Source of the DNA: Sthenelais limicola
Taxonomy: Eukaryota > Annelida > Polychaeta > Phyllodocida > Sigalionidae
Direction: 5' to 3'
Assembly (NCBI GenBank): GCA_942159475.1
Contig: OW804094.1
Location: forward strand, 21,433,067-21,497,066
DNA length: 64,000 nucleotides
Of this stretch, positions 32,701 to 41,600 are shown in pieces. The notes under the pieces were generated by a model. It did not search any database and was not told the DNA's origin. It saw nothing but the letters and a program-made list of their open reading frames with translations. A program made the position numbers and the translations under genes. Every line of letters begins with the position of its first letter. Position 1 is the stretch's first letter.

Positions 32701-35700
32701 TTATCGGAGAACCCATTTTGAGTTTTTTTTCACAAACTGCGAAACTGCACAATCAGCTGGCAGTTCTGCATTGTTTCGTGCAGTAGGAGACTAATATGCT
32801 ATAAACCTATTTTAACCTATATTAAACTTCTACTGAGTTTAGATGAAACTAACGTATTACTGATATTTGGGTTTCTTCTGTATCCAAAAGCTAGCTCATC
32901 TCTACAATATTTATGCTATAGGTTTTGCAGGTTTTTGTTTGTGTTTTTTTTTTGTTTTTTTTTATTGTATCAAAGGCCACAAAATTAAGTGTAGAACCTA
33001 AAATAGAACCTAAATTCCTTAAATTAAATTAAGGCCACAAAATTAAAAGTTGTCTCATGTATGCATATATATCTATCTTTTTAAAGATGGAAGTTGCATT
33101 ATATACCGTTACAAATGAAATTGTTCCCATTTCTGGCAATTTTATATTCATTCCATTAGGTTCAATAGTGCTGAGCGCCTGTATCCATTTGCCTTCAATT
33201 TGTAGGGTTTTTTTTTCGCCTGAGCCTTGATCTAATATTTGTTCTATTGGATAAATCACCATATTTTCAACAATAGTTCCCACTTCTGGCCATATTGGTG
33301 GTCCACCTAGGATCCTGTCGTTTTGTACATTCTCTATAGATGAGGGTCAAGTCTTGAGTTAACCCGAAATTTGCATAATTTGTGAAATTTGTATTTTGTA
33401 GTTTAATCCATCTCCATAATATATATCATATTGCTTCTGGTAATATGCTATTGCAGGCCCCTCCCCAAGCATTTCACACCAGTTTAAACTGGAATCAATC
33501 AGGATAACAGACAAGGAAAGAGTTTGGTTTCTTTAAACCACATTAAAAATAAATTGATAATTCTCCATCAAATGTATTTTCCAAACTCTTTCTCTCTCAT
33601 CTCTACTTGCGTGTGGCTATGTGTGTGTGTGCGGGGGGATTATTGTAATAAATAATTAATCTAAATGGAGAATTGTTTTATAATTAGCTGTTGGACCTGG
33701 AGTTTGCCTACCTGGGCCACCCAGTCGTCAACTTAGCGGAAACTCTGGTATCATACCCACTGGTATACTTCCGAGTGTCACGTGGAAGGTCCCCTGGAGA
33801 AGTGGAATCATTGGTTAATGACATCAAACAGGCTGTGACCAATGCAGGTACTAGTCTACGGCTTTATTATATTCCTATCGTTATTTGTTGGTTTTCATAA
33901 TTGATATACAGGGTAATAACTAATGAGTTGGTAGAAAGAGCGTGAATATCGCACAAGTTGCTACTGCGATATTGCATTATGCATGCATCCATTCATCTAT
34001 GTACAGGTTTGTATGTGTGTATGTGAAATATAGGTATGCACATATCTGTGTATCCATGTATGTATATATCTATGTATACATGTATGCAAGTATATATTCA
34101 TGTATGTACACGTGTATATCATACATATCCATAAAAAAATAATATGTGCATGTACATACATGTATACAGGTTAACTAACAAGTTAGTTGAAGGAGCGTGA
34201 ATATAGCAGAAGTTGCATAGCAACGAGTGCAATATTCTACGCGACTGAAACCAACGAGTTAGTTAACAGATTTATTATTTATGCTTTCCATGCAAATAGA
34301 AAAAAATCGAGTCATAGATTTGAATTTTACCGGTAATCTTAGTAAAACAATAGATTGGTTGCCATGACAACCCCACATAAATCACTAGTGAAATACGCAC
34401 TATGCGTAAATCACTCTAGATACGGTACATTGTTTTCAGAGCAATGCGTGCATAATAAATATATATGAACAAAGTTTACCTTTTGTTTCTAACTAAAGAC
34501 ACAATGATACAAACATACAATGCCCAACAATGAACTAAGGTAAAAAGTTGCTTCATCTCTGTTTAAAGTGAGCACCTATCTCGAGACGTCTGAAATATAC
34601 AAGGATGATTGTGAAAGGGGTGAATTCCTGTCGAAGCTGACTCTGCAGATTGGACATATTTTTTTCGCAATGTAAGTATTAAATACACTCATTGCAATCA
34701 TGTATATAAAGATTGTTATTCTGTATGAAATATTGTCATATATTGATAATAGCTATACTATAACAATATATGTACAGGAAATGGTTAGAACTTCTGCAGT
34801 GCATGTCTTCCAGTCTGACCCAAATACTATAAGTGGTGCACCCCAAGTTAGGGACTAAAACTTAAAGTTGCCTTGACTTATTTCATATGATCCATGATAA
34901 CTTTATGAGTTTTTATGATACAATATTACATGATATATCAAATAAAACAAAAAATCCAGGGCTATCTGTATTTGAAACTGTCACATGTACAATTGCAAGA
35001 ATTCTTTTTTATATTAACAGCTGTTTCCATGGTAACCACATCTGAAATGTCATGAAAATCCTGACTTTCAACTGTTTCCATGGCAATTTCTCTTAGGTAA
35101 ATGGTTCTGCAGCATTGGGGGCCATGTTGCACATACAAAATTAAATTTGCCAAATTTTGGCACTTATGTCAACTTTTTACTATCATAATGGTGGAAATGG
35201 CAGGGTGATGAATTGAAAGCCGAAATGTCCCAAATTTGACCAATTTCCACTGAAAAATGGCCGTTTGGGCGAAATCAGGGATTGTAAGGATTAACATGAG
35301 ACTTTTTAGAATTACACAGAGGCCCATATCTTTCACTCAAACACCATTTTTCACTGGCTCACTTAAGGACACAAGCCTTTGCTGTTTTATGTTACCAACT
35401 ATAATTTCTGTATCACAAAATTGTTTACATTTCTGTAAACTGGAGTACATATCTTAACCATGCATTACAATGCGGTAAAACTCTTGAACGATTTCAATAT
35501 GTATGGTTAAAAGCTATGTATGACAAGAACTATATTGTGGAAATAAATTTCTTTTTTTTTATTCTTTACTTAGAAATACAATATGTGGAATCAATCTATT
35601 TTAAAATTTAAATCAATTCTCTTCTTTTAATTAAAGTTTGACATATATGCAGGCATGATGGTCTTTTATTCTTGAAAAAATACCAAGAAAATGCCTATGG

Positions 35701-36378
35701 CTCAATTAAAATATGACCATTTGGAGAAAAGTATTCCATTCTAAGGTTCTAAATTCGAATTTAATGATACAAAAATCATAATCACTTGGAACTTAGACAA
35801 GGTTCTGACTTCTAGTATCTATCTTAAGTCTTATGAACAAAGAAAACATTTTAATTTTCAAGGATTCTTTTTAAAAAGTGGATAATAAGCAAAGTCCCTA
35901 ACTTGGGGTGCAGCACTTATTGAAATATTAAACTACAGAATAAATATAAATGATAGTATGGTTTTTCATAGATTGAGATACCATCATATTTGAAGCATTT
36001 CTTAATGGTCAAGCTAAATCAGCTAAATATAATGCTCAGTGTAATAGTGTCCCTTGTACCACATTCTCATCAGGTTCTATCTATGTATTACTACTACTAA
36101 GAACTCTTCACTGTCAAAAAGAGTTCTTCTGAAAAAGACATTTGCAAAATACCATGTTTGCAACTTGTGACTCATTTTTGTGTACAACATGACATTTGTA
36201 TATCGTTGACAGAGCCCTCTTCGCTGCCATTGACAAGCTGATAATGATTACAGCCAGTGATAAAGTAAGAATGATGAAGCAGGGCGGCAATTTGATGAAC
36301 AAACATGGAAACATTCGCACCATCCCAGAGTTTGTAGAAGCGGTGTGTAGTGAAATAAAGGAGGATGAATCATTGTGA
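17726..36378 (+). CDS. Methylthioribose-kinase-like protein, nine exons
   Basis: Exons are 17726-17800, 20995-21129, 21452-21578, 28070-28241, 31746-31850, 32091-32226, 33688-33847, 34569-34671 and 36213-36378. They total 1179 nt, or 392 residues plus TGA, all GT-AG and in phase. The layout follows methylthioribose kinase in the aminoglycoside-phosphotransferase fold. A glycine loop LNGNGLVNYIWKV is followed by ATP-site Lys in SLIIKYG, MSLDRQVLEYNSLKLL, VPKAYCFD, a hinge IIAMEEL, a catalytic loop FIHADCHDKHVAL, and a metal-binding LLDLEFAYLGHP. Methylthioribose kinase acts in methionine salvage in bacteria and plants. The catalytic loop is altered (HADCHD instead of HGDLH) although the Asp is kept, so the substrate is uncertain. 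Intron 5 is exactly one MITE. Introns 1 and 3 hold large retrotransposons. The stop lies 31 bp before a family B MITE. Confidence 0.85.
18429..19102 (-). pseudogene. LINE C-terminus: CCHC knuckle plus restriction-like endonuclease
   Basis: The fragment reads CKVCGRLANLEHMLSSC, a CCHC zinc knuckle, then WRHDKVL, then PDIVLW and VALVELTVPWE, then EEAHERKREKY. This order (CCHC, RHD, PD...E) is the hallmark of the site-specific endonuclease at the C-terminus of R2, NeSL and HERO type LINEs, which nicks the target before reverse transcription. About 220 codons stay open up to a stop at 18429. The N-terminal side is cut by the nested LINE's polyA, which contributes a false MLKKKK start. Confidence 0.8.
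19103..20237 (-). mobile_element. Second, 5'-truncated LINE nested in the first
   Basis: The minus-strand ORF (20211-19474) encodes the end of a non-LTR reverse transcriptase (NKWMLDNMLNLNVKKCQ, VNYLGFKID, LEYSNLF, GPTLWNSLP). The unit ends with an AATAAAATTTG signal and a polyA tail (T-run 19103-19116 on +). It interrupts the endonuclease LINE between its SVYDVLPSPSNL and WRLAEDPNCKVC segments. Short AATCT-like sequence occurs at both junctions. Confidence 0.8.
19474..20211 (-). CDS. LINE reverse transcriptase C-terminal fragment
   Basis: 245 open codons with thumb-like and C-terminal sequence typical of CR1/Jockey-type LINEs, including VNYLGFKIDDKLTM and the conserved APTLWNSLP-like IGPTLWNSLPSIIRL motif. 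It lacks the YxDD catalytic core, so it is a 5'-truncated, inactive copy. The exact clade cannot be fixed from this part. Confidence 0.7.
   Translation of the reverse strand: MNSINKWMLDNMLNLNVKKCQIQLLGTTNRLKKVKFDNLAKIYLKGQEVVKTRVVNYLGFKIDDKLTMKGYLIKMKSSAMYKLLQFQRIRKYLTIKMAKIIVKSHILSLLEYSNLFASMASVDIRTKLQRIIYNAVKTVYFNDPRDKIELCNECRIDSLEKRSKIALMQIMYRKRLDKKNLSDIPVITRLNEGPVMKVMVPKLEKVVRSPHYIGPTLWNSLPSIIRLKSWDYIKSHLKSTDDWYG
20240..20942 (-). pseudogene. LINE reverse-transcriptase C-terminal region, frameshifted
   Basis: The minus strand reads TWPLLIYEVPMTRVESLERL, HLRGWLRVP, SIGLYSRSSKLQLSL and EEFKVTKAQ. This is the region after the reverse transcriptase core in the same LINE class. It then runs through a stop and continues in another frame (GRKWKAS, ESQLRHKEIIGTVATGRLGL, DIWKMDGYRLSFLLRSVYDV) to the break at about 20238. 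Broken by frameshifts, so non-functional. Confidence 0.75.
22146..23183 (-). CDS. Tyrosine recombinase of the retrotransposon
   Basis: Up to 345 residues. It integrates the circular cDNA by strand exchange in place of an integrase. An N-terminal core-binding helical region (WKRFIRFCHDINAVP, VNNYLSAVTVLQKYYG) precedes the catalytic domain. The catalytic Arg lies in AFRSLLRKSNL, the HxxR motif in THSLRRSG and the nucleophilic Tyr in VLVYLATP, so the R-H-R-Y set is complete. The ORF overlaps the end of the RT-RNase H ORF by about 98 bp in another frame, so the true start is probably within residues 30-45 or it is made by frameshift or splicing. Confidence 0.88.
   Translation of the reverse strand: MIMLLLTCFRVSLPPTLLSVFCLHLYVAVDLRELDAAVSSMVAAGWSRSTLNVRNSQWKRFIRFCHDINAVPVPCTTKTVVRFLVHLSESCTYTTVNNYLSAVTVLQKYYGYDAEFRSQFSLKLLMAGIKNVAGVPPVQKLAVTPLQLTEMFHKMPLTELNLSLWSLTVLAFRSLLRKSNLVPDGCVDAHVLSRGCVEKCNLGVILTVSSSKTLRSTDRPVKIPIYFTSNKVLCAASMLLDHIDNFPAPDLSPLFLKRKGPGLVPITYTDLLSFIKDRMSSIGIDPKYAGTHSLRRSGAAYLHALGVPLQDIKCCGNWSSLAVLVYLATPFSRKCDLEVVVADSL
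23086..25206 (-). CDS. RT-RNase H polyprotein, one in-frame TGA
   Basis: The reverse transcriptase has the catalytic YTDD in VVSYTDDFITVG, upstream ITDCKRPLYTSV and ISCAPFIFTA, and KYLGILIDSE after it. The RNase H domain follows, with acidic residues in FYSDASLAGYGF, NVLELLAIHQAL, GFTDNMQAMA and DDNVTADMLSR. The main open frame runs 24681-23086 (531 residues). A further 161 open codons (25206-24724) precede it in the same frame, separated by a TGA at 24721-24723. The Cys/Asp-rich upstream part has no known domain. The stop may be inactivating, or the true start may be at 24681. Confidence 0.85.
25234..26439 (-). CDS. Gag-like protein of the retrotransposon
   Basis: 401 residues. A Cys-rich N-terminus (NLCAGCNREH...VCKYRL) is followed by a Pro/Ser/Val-rich linker (about residues 60-200) and a helical capsid-like region. 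A basic patch (RRNKKPRSKKKYS) precedes a C-terminal zinc-knuckle region with Cys and His in ICYDWNYQKC, CTKDHHCRIC and TGHRAPGCP. It is the first ORF after the 5' b-repeat and would form the RNA-packaging particle. It is intact, in contrast to the TGA in the following ORF. Confidence 0.8.
   Translation of the reverse strand: MSNLCAGCNREHARPRGLTVCKYRLNAFRKCREFGLDPEKEFSIYLDEIEDADILPMASPATASGGKPPPSMPSTSTGHISPVVQALVDTNNKQQAQIQLLLDKFASMSMSSKSSVPIVQASQPVVNVPVPPPVVNVPVSLPTPLVAPTLPTGPQAIYSPVHSLSSPVQPLSSLGLPGPGLGIAAPASDMVSGPLTTAMIQLSQAIDPSATVKSKGMLLRPEYYSLGIDKGQPLKSMDHSKISVLDLWYGQTKVPKFLLQNKGDVAAYLEHMSYVAGLARIKSFHDSAIVNYDRFVCDQVILGETDTFVAGNPLAVAVNLHSAAIAHKEDDGDTSGTGNNRRNKKPRSKKKYSSANPPDGFPANICYDWNYQKCTGPCTKDHHCRICRNTGHRAPGCPNKD
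27067..27473. mobile_element. Family B MITE in kinase intron 3
   Basis: GTGATCCGTTTTAGGAAAAT at the left and GGAACACATCAC at the right, flanked by ATAT on both sides. It is in the opposite internal orientation to several other B copies. Confidence 0.9.
27799..28033. mobile_element. Family A MITE next to kinase exon 4
   Basis: GGGTCAGATTTTTAGAAAATG at the left and GAAAATCTGACCC at the right. It ends 36 bp before the acceptor of the next exon (28070). Confidence 0.88.
28877..29475 (-). mobile_element. 5'-truncated LINE, 3' end
   Basis: On the minus strand about 29475-29309 reads LLRVTPPRTEKFKTSF, YQAPTLWNSPDRDARS and LKTQYNLA followed by a stop. This is the characteristic C-terminus of CR1/Jockey-type LINE reverse transcriptases. 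An untranslated tail follows with GGAAATAAAC and a terminal ATT/AAT microsatellite (28877-28891). No other LINE parts remain. Confidence 0.65.
29835..30069. mobile_element. Family A MITE, kinase intron 4
   Basis: Reversed relative to most copies. The ends are AGGTCAGATTTTCAGAAAAT and ...GTCTGACCC, and ACAT flanks it on both sides. The first G of the TIR is A here, the same change as in the intron-forming copy at 31849. Confidence 0.9.
30607..30833. mobile_element. Family A MITE, kinase intron 4
   Basis: GGGTCAGATTTTCAGAAAAT at the left and GAAAATCTGACCC at the right, with AAAT/ATAT flanks. It carries a small internal deletion. Confidence 0.9.
30949..31731. mobile_element. Family B MITE containing another family B copy
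   Basis: The outer copy, which lacks its first 35 bp or so, spans 30949-31089 and 31510-31731. The inner complete copy is at 31090-31509 in the opposite direction. The outer end lies 14 bp before the acceptor of kinase exon 5. Confidence 0.88.
31090..31509. mobile_element. Inner family B MITE (self-insertion)
   Basis: Complete 420-bp copy from GTGATGTGTTTCAGGAAAAT to CCTGAAACACATCAC. ATAT lies on both sides and the surrounding sequence is family B itself. Removing the insert restores the outer B sequence AAGGTCATAT...AGAGTATAT. Confidence 0.92.
31849..32084. mobile_element. Family A MITE that forms kinase intron 5
   Basis: Ends AGGTCAGATTTTCAGAAAAT and CTGACCC. The target duplication ATAC lies at 31845-31848 and 32085-32088. 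The intron runs 31851-32090, so it contains the MITE minus its first two bases, one ATAC and the AG that follows. Joining the exons restores GATATATAC-AGGAGAGTG, encoding DIYRRV, with no base gained or lost. The donor GT is TIR bases 3-4. The AG before it exists because the first TIR base is A instead of G. CTGAC near the 3' end of the element matches a branch-point consensus. Confidence 0.9.
32292..33610. repeat. Intron 6 segmental duplication
   Basis: About 320 bp at 32292-32616 is repeated at 33344-33610. Shared blocks include GGGTCAAGTCTTGAGTTAAC, CACACCAGTTTAAACTGGAA and AATTGATAATTCTCCAT, with several small deletions in the second copy. The roughly 730 bp between holds AT-rich sequence with no clear gene. 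Confidence 0.85.
33916..34462. repeat. Repeat family H, copy 1 and fragment
   Basis: 34165-34462 is about 300 bp and is repeated in reverse at 55907-56195. Shared blocks include GGTTAACTAACAAGTTAGTTG, CAACGAGTGCAATATTCTA and AATCACTAGTGAAATACGCA. A 60-bp fragment of the same family is at 33916-33975. A TATGTATA-rich simple repeat lies between. It has no ORF and its class is unknown. Confidence 0.75.
34832..35917. mobile_element. Non-autonomous TA-flanked element, 1086 bp
   Basis: The ends AGTGGTGCACCCCAAGTTAG and the inverse of AGTGCTGCACCCCAAGTTAG are inverted repeats of about 26 bp. Each end is flanked by TA. This is the arrangement of Tc1/mariner elements. No transposase ORF is present inside, so it is non-autonomous or internally replaced. 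It lies in the last intron of the kinase gene. Confidence 0.75.
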
Positions 36379-36408
36379 ACATTAAAGATTTCATTAATTG
36401 GTTCATAC

Positions 36409-36820
36409 GTGATCCGTTTTAGGAAAATGAGTCATAAGCCGCAAAATATGGATTTGAAATATCCCAATATTTGAAAAGATGAGACCAACCCGATTCCAAT
36501 GAATGTAAACATTAAGGACATCTAATAAGTACTTTTATCTTTGTAGTTAGATATTTTTATTTTTGAAAAAAAAACGTTTTGCAATATTTCTGGGTGGATG
36601 ATTACCAGTAAAGTAGCTAAATATACTCAATAGGATGATCTAAGAAACGCACTGATATAATTAATAAACAGTCTTGAAATTTGGTATAGATGTATTCATA
36701 CAACCACAAGGACTACACACCCCAAAAATGAAAATATTCCAACAAAGAGATCTTGTCAGTAAACGACTTTGAAAAACAACAATTTTGCGACTTGTGACTC
36801 ATTTTCTTAAAACACATCAC
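36409..36820. mobile_element. Family B MITE just downstream of the kinase stop
   Basis: GTGATCCGTTTTAGGAAAAT at the left and AAAACACATCAC at the right, with ATAC/ATAT flanks. It begins 31 bp after the TGA, so it is probably within the 3'UTR or polyA region of the kinase gene. Confidence 0.9.
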
Positions 36821-37256
36821 ATATTAGCAGTATTACATCTAGAAACAAAGAATCTTTCACGAAAATGATATTGTTTTCCGTGCATACATTAACGAACTTA
36901 TGTTATGCTGTGCGTAGAATACATCATTAAATATATATCGAAGAAGCTCTTTCTAATCTGGAAGAAGACATTGGTAATAAAAGTCAGAAAAGTACAGAGA
37001 AAAAGTAATTAAAATATTCATTAGAAATGTTTTATGATATGTCTTAGCATTGTAGGCACCTTGATGGCAGGTTACCGGGAATAAAGCTTTAATAAAAAAC
37101 AAACAAAAAGCAAAAAAAAAGCTTGTCGCCTCTTTGTAATAAACTACTATATCCCAAAATACTTCGGGAGATGATTAACTTATGAGCCTGATCTAATAAG
37201 TGTTATATAATCAATAGATCAATAGTTCTAGTCCCAAGGCAGGTTTACAAACATAT

Positions 37257-37486
37257 GGGTGAGATTTTCAGAAAATGTACAATTGGCAGCTCTACACATT
37301 TAGGTAATTCTCCTAAATTAGGCTGAAAAATCAAGAATACCAGGTATATCTAAGTATATTTGGTATCGCATTGATTTAAAATATTAGTTCTGTTATGTTA
37401 AACTGCATTTTGAAGCTCATTTTTGTCATGTGGGTTTTTGAGAGGATTGGTGAAGGCGAATTGTACATTTTCTGAAAATCTGACCC
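37257..37486. mobile_element. Family A MITE, intergenic
   Basis: GGGTGAGATTTTCAGAAAAT at the left and GAAAATCTGACCC at the right. It is in the reverse internal orientation and the right flank is decayed (GTAG). Confidence 0.88.
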
Positions 37487-38113
37487 GTAGGCCTATAAGT
37501 CATAATATGAGGGAATTTGGTAAGATTGTACAATGTACTTGTTTGTTGATAACTCAACTGTCATTACAGAAGATGTGCCCTATAAAAATACTAAATAAAG
37601 AAAATAAAAAAATTCTTTTAGTTGCAATAGCTGAGAATGCAGTTTTAACGTGGCACAGAATGGTCAAGTAGAACCCGGGCTACAAACACAACTTTGGAGT
37701 TGATTCCCCAAATATCCCCAATTTACGCCCATCCCCACCCCACCGACCCACGTTTTTCAATTCGATTCAACAAGGAAAAACAAGTAGAAGGTTATAAAGG
37801 TTTGCTGGATATTTATTTAAATATTCATGTTTATCGCTCCAAATTCATGTTTTAAGAGATGTTAAAGGCTATTCACATCTTCTCTTTATTTAACAAGTGA
37901 TAACAGATTGCCATTTTACCACATCTCCTCACTATAAAAATGCATGCATATTCACAATCATCTAGTTACATAATGGCAATATATTATACATATAGCGGGA
38001 GGAATCGTTGATATCACACATGGAAAATCAGCACAAATTTACCATGGAATAAATATATAACAGACAAGCAGATGTGAAGTGTTGGTGGTCAAACAGATCC
38101 TTCATTCACATAT

Positions 38114-38434
38114 GTGATGTGCCACAGAAAATGAGCCATAAGTCGCAAAAAGGACATTTTTAAAATGTGTCTTTTTTTCGACAAGAGCTCTTCGTAGGAA
38201 TGTCTTAGGTTTTTTTTTGAGTTTAGCACTCATAGTTGTATGTACCATATCTCAAGACTGGATATTTTCTAAGTCTCTCCATTTCTAAGGTAATGCTAAG
38301 GGAGTATATTTAACTTCCTTACTATTAATTATCCATCCAGAAATATCAGTAACATTTTTTTCAAACATATAAAGATATAAAAGTACAAGTCCATTATTCA
38401 TTGCGACTTAAGACTCATTTTCTTGTGACATCAC
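38114..38434. mobile_element. Family B MITE with internal deletion
   Basis: GTGATGTGCCACAGAAAATG at the left and TTCTTGTGACATCAC at the right. About 90 bp shorter than full copies because the segment before the right end is missing. Confidence 0.82.
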
Positions 38435-38608
38435 ATTTTGTCATCTTTAATTTTGAAGAGAGTTTAGTATATACCAATGGAAAATACCCAATAACTACAG
38501 GTAAAACATCACAGACTGACTTATTCATATGTTTGGGTTGCTAAGAGTGATTTTCACCCCACATTTCCCACTTTAACAAACATGTATAACTGATGTGGGA
38601 GACCATTA

Positions 38609-41600
38609 CTAATGTTCCACTTGTACAAGGGCCGGGAATGTGCGCATGCGCAACCGTTCCACTTCCGCTCTGAGGACGGCCACTTCCTGCGCCTGCGCCT
38701 TGGCAAGGTCCACCAACTTCCGCCGCTGGACGATTTCTCTATATCGCTTCTCTGCCCCGGCATCACTCCTCTTGTCCGCTGTAACAGACAGCAGAGTCAC
38801 CGTTAGTATGATAGAATTGTTGTTACTTGTTACATGGGTCAGATCTTCAGCAAATGTACAATTGGCAGCTGTACACATTTAGTAAATTATGCTAAAATAG
38901 GCTGCAATTTGGCCAATACTAGGTAAATTCAAGTATATTTGTCATTGCATTGACGCTAGTAATCTGGTTGGTTAGGTTGAACTGTATTTTGAAGTTTATT
39001 TTCATTTGAAATTTGGGTTATTTGAGAATATTGGCGAAGTTGAATTGTACATTTTTTTGAAATTCTGACCCACAAAAAGGAGATGCCCTTTTGGAATATA
39101 ATCCAGGTTCTAGCACTGATGACAAGTTAAAACTATCTACATTACTAGTCTTACATGTTTAGCCTTTAGTCCAAGTTAACTTTATGAGTGTATTATAAGT
39201 TCTGAGTTCATATAACGAGTTTATATACCCAAATGTAATAACAATTTGAATTAGATTTTCTTTTACTTTAAGTAGTTTATAGGAAATCAAATTTAATTTT
39301 TAGAATTCTTCTTCGCTAAGGTTTTATAATAAATACTGAATGGAACTCGGTGCTAGTAATACTAATAGTTTATAATAGTTAATAATTGTTAATTTATTAG
39401 GCTTCATTCCTCTGAAATCTCGCCTAATACATATTAAATTACTAGCGCCTCGTTCCATCCTCTCTCTATACGTGTATGCAAGTCACTGCATGAAAGTGTG
39501 CACATAGCAGAAGTAAATTGTGAAACCTCAAGTTATCAATGGCTTAGGTTGGCCCAGCATTCAATTGTACAAAGAGATTTTAAATAGTGTGAGTCAGATT
39601 TGGTTCTAACAAAATAAAAGCAGAGACCTATAGCTAGGCAACGGACACATTAATTATTCTGAGTGAAAGTTAAATTATATTTCCAAAAATGTCAAATGAT
39701 TGCAATACTTTATTCGGAAGTTAAAATTCACATTGGATTATTTGGGTGGCTGCACTCTAGGACTAGATCAAATCAAGCGTCTTACCATTAACTTCGTGGA
39801 TGTGTCGTCGTTCATTTACAGAAACGTTCAACTCTTCTAACTCCTTTGATAAGGAACCGTTCTCATCTGACTTCTCCTTTATAACTTTCTTGAGGTCTTT
39901 CAAATGCTTCTTCCTTTCTGAAAGATTCTTCTCATGATGCTGCAAAAAGCAACAGACAAATAAGACAAGATGGACAACAAGTGTAATATTTCAAGCAGAT
40001 GAGTCAGTTAACTGATCCACAATATTTGATGTGTTACAGGAAAATGAGTCATAATGCGCAAAATGGATATTTTTCATAGTGTTTTTTTCACAAGATCTCT
40101 TTATTGGCACTCTGTTCGGTTTGTAATTGATCGAGATGATGGGTCCAATAGGGGACTTGCATGTCTCACTGCGCATGTCTTTACAGTGCATCATGGGATG
40201 GATTCGCTTCAAATTTGACATACAAATATTTGGCAACATTTTTATCAAAAATTGCAAGAATGTTTTCACCAATATCCGTGCTTGTATTAATGATGTATAA
40301 AAACCAAATGCATGATGGGGAAAATGAAGCCTTGTCTCATGAAATCCTTAATAAATATGGCTACTTACATGAGATCATTGTTAAATATTCTATGCTGAAC
40401 ATGTTTTCCATCAATTTTACACTGTACCATTAGTCCCATAATGCCATGTGAATCAAGATTCAAAATGGCGGCTATGCAAATCTCCTATCGCACGACACCC
40501 GAAACGGTTTGTAATCGATCAAGATGTTGGGTCAAATTGCACGACACCCCAAAGGGGTGGAGTGCGATTTGACCCAACATCGAAATCAATTACAAACCGA
40601 ACAGAGTGCTATTAGGTATTTATTACATACTAAATCAAAAAGAGAACTCGATTTTAGTAGTATTTTACCTCACTTTCCATCAATCTTTTGGATAATCGGC
40701 TCAAATAGCACATGCAGGTGCTATTTGACTTTTCAAATATCACCCCTGAATAGCTCCCCTGAAATCACATATGTATGTAATAAAGAGCTAAATATAACAA
40801 ATTAAAATGAGACGCAGCACATACCTGCTTCTGCATGTTGAGTGTTTGTTCCAGGATGCCAATCTCCTGAGCCTTCTTGGCTTCATGGTCAGCCTCGTTA
40901 AGGAACTGGAGATAGATAAATACATGGGTCAGATTTACAGAAAATTGGCAGCTGTACACATTTAGTAAATTCTGCTAAATTAGGCTGCAATTTGGTCAAT
41001 ACTAGGTAAATTCGAGTATATACGGCATTGCATTGATTCTAGCAATCTGTTTGGTTAGGTTGAACTATATTTTGAACTTTATTTTCGTCTGAAATGTGGG
41101 TTATTTGAGAAGATTGGCGAAGTTAAATTGTACATTGTCTGAAAATCTCACCCACATGTATTTCCCTGCTTCATTTATCAATGAAAGAAGAAGCAGCCCT
41201 CAGAAAGCCCATATAGGATCTGATTACAAGGGCTCTCCAATGCTATACATTTGATACCCAAAGTATGGTTTAACAAGCCACATGTGCACAAACAGAAGAG
41301 GCTAGCAATTTTTCCATCGATCAGTTTTTAAAAGAAAATATGGATTCTGCACATTGGCTCCTTTTACAAGAAACGACAAATTAAGTGGGTCATTCTAGAC
41401 TCACAGGTCCTGCACCATTGGTCCTCATGTAGCGATATGCTAACAAGGGATCATAATGTTTAATAACGATTACGATCAGATATGCTCAACAGCAGCTCTT
41501 ATTTGATAGCCAGTTCTGCAGTTAAGGGTGGTCTCCACTGGCTGCGGTAAGCTCTGCAGTAAGCTCTGCGGTAGGCCTTGCGATGGTGCTGTGATGGTGA

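Larger units (their letters stand above)
36821..38608. other. Convergent intergenic region
   Basis: The region lies between the kinase stop and the CFAP43 stop. It holds family A (37257-37486) and family B (38114-38434) copies. It has AT-rich sequence with possible polyA signals on both strands (for example AATAAA near 37081 on + and its complement near 37884). No further gene could be supported. Confidence 0.5.
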
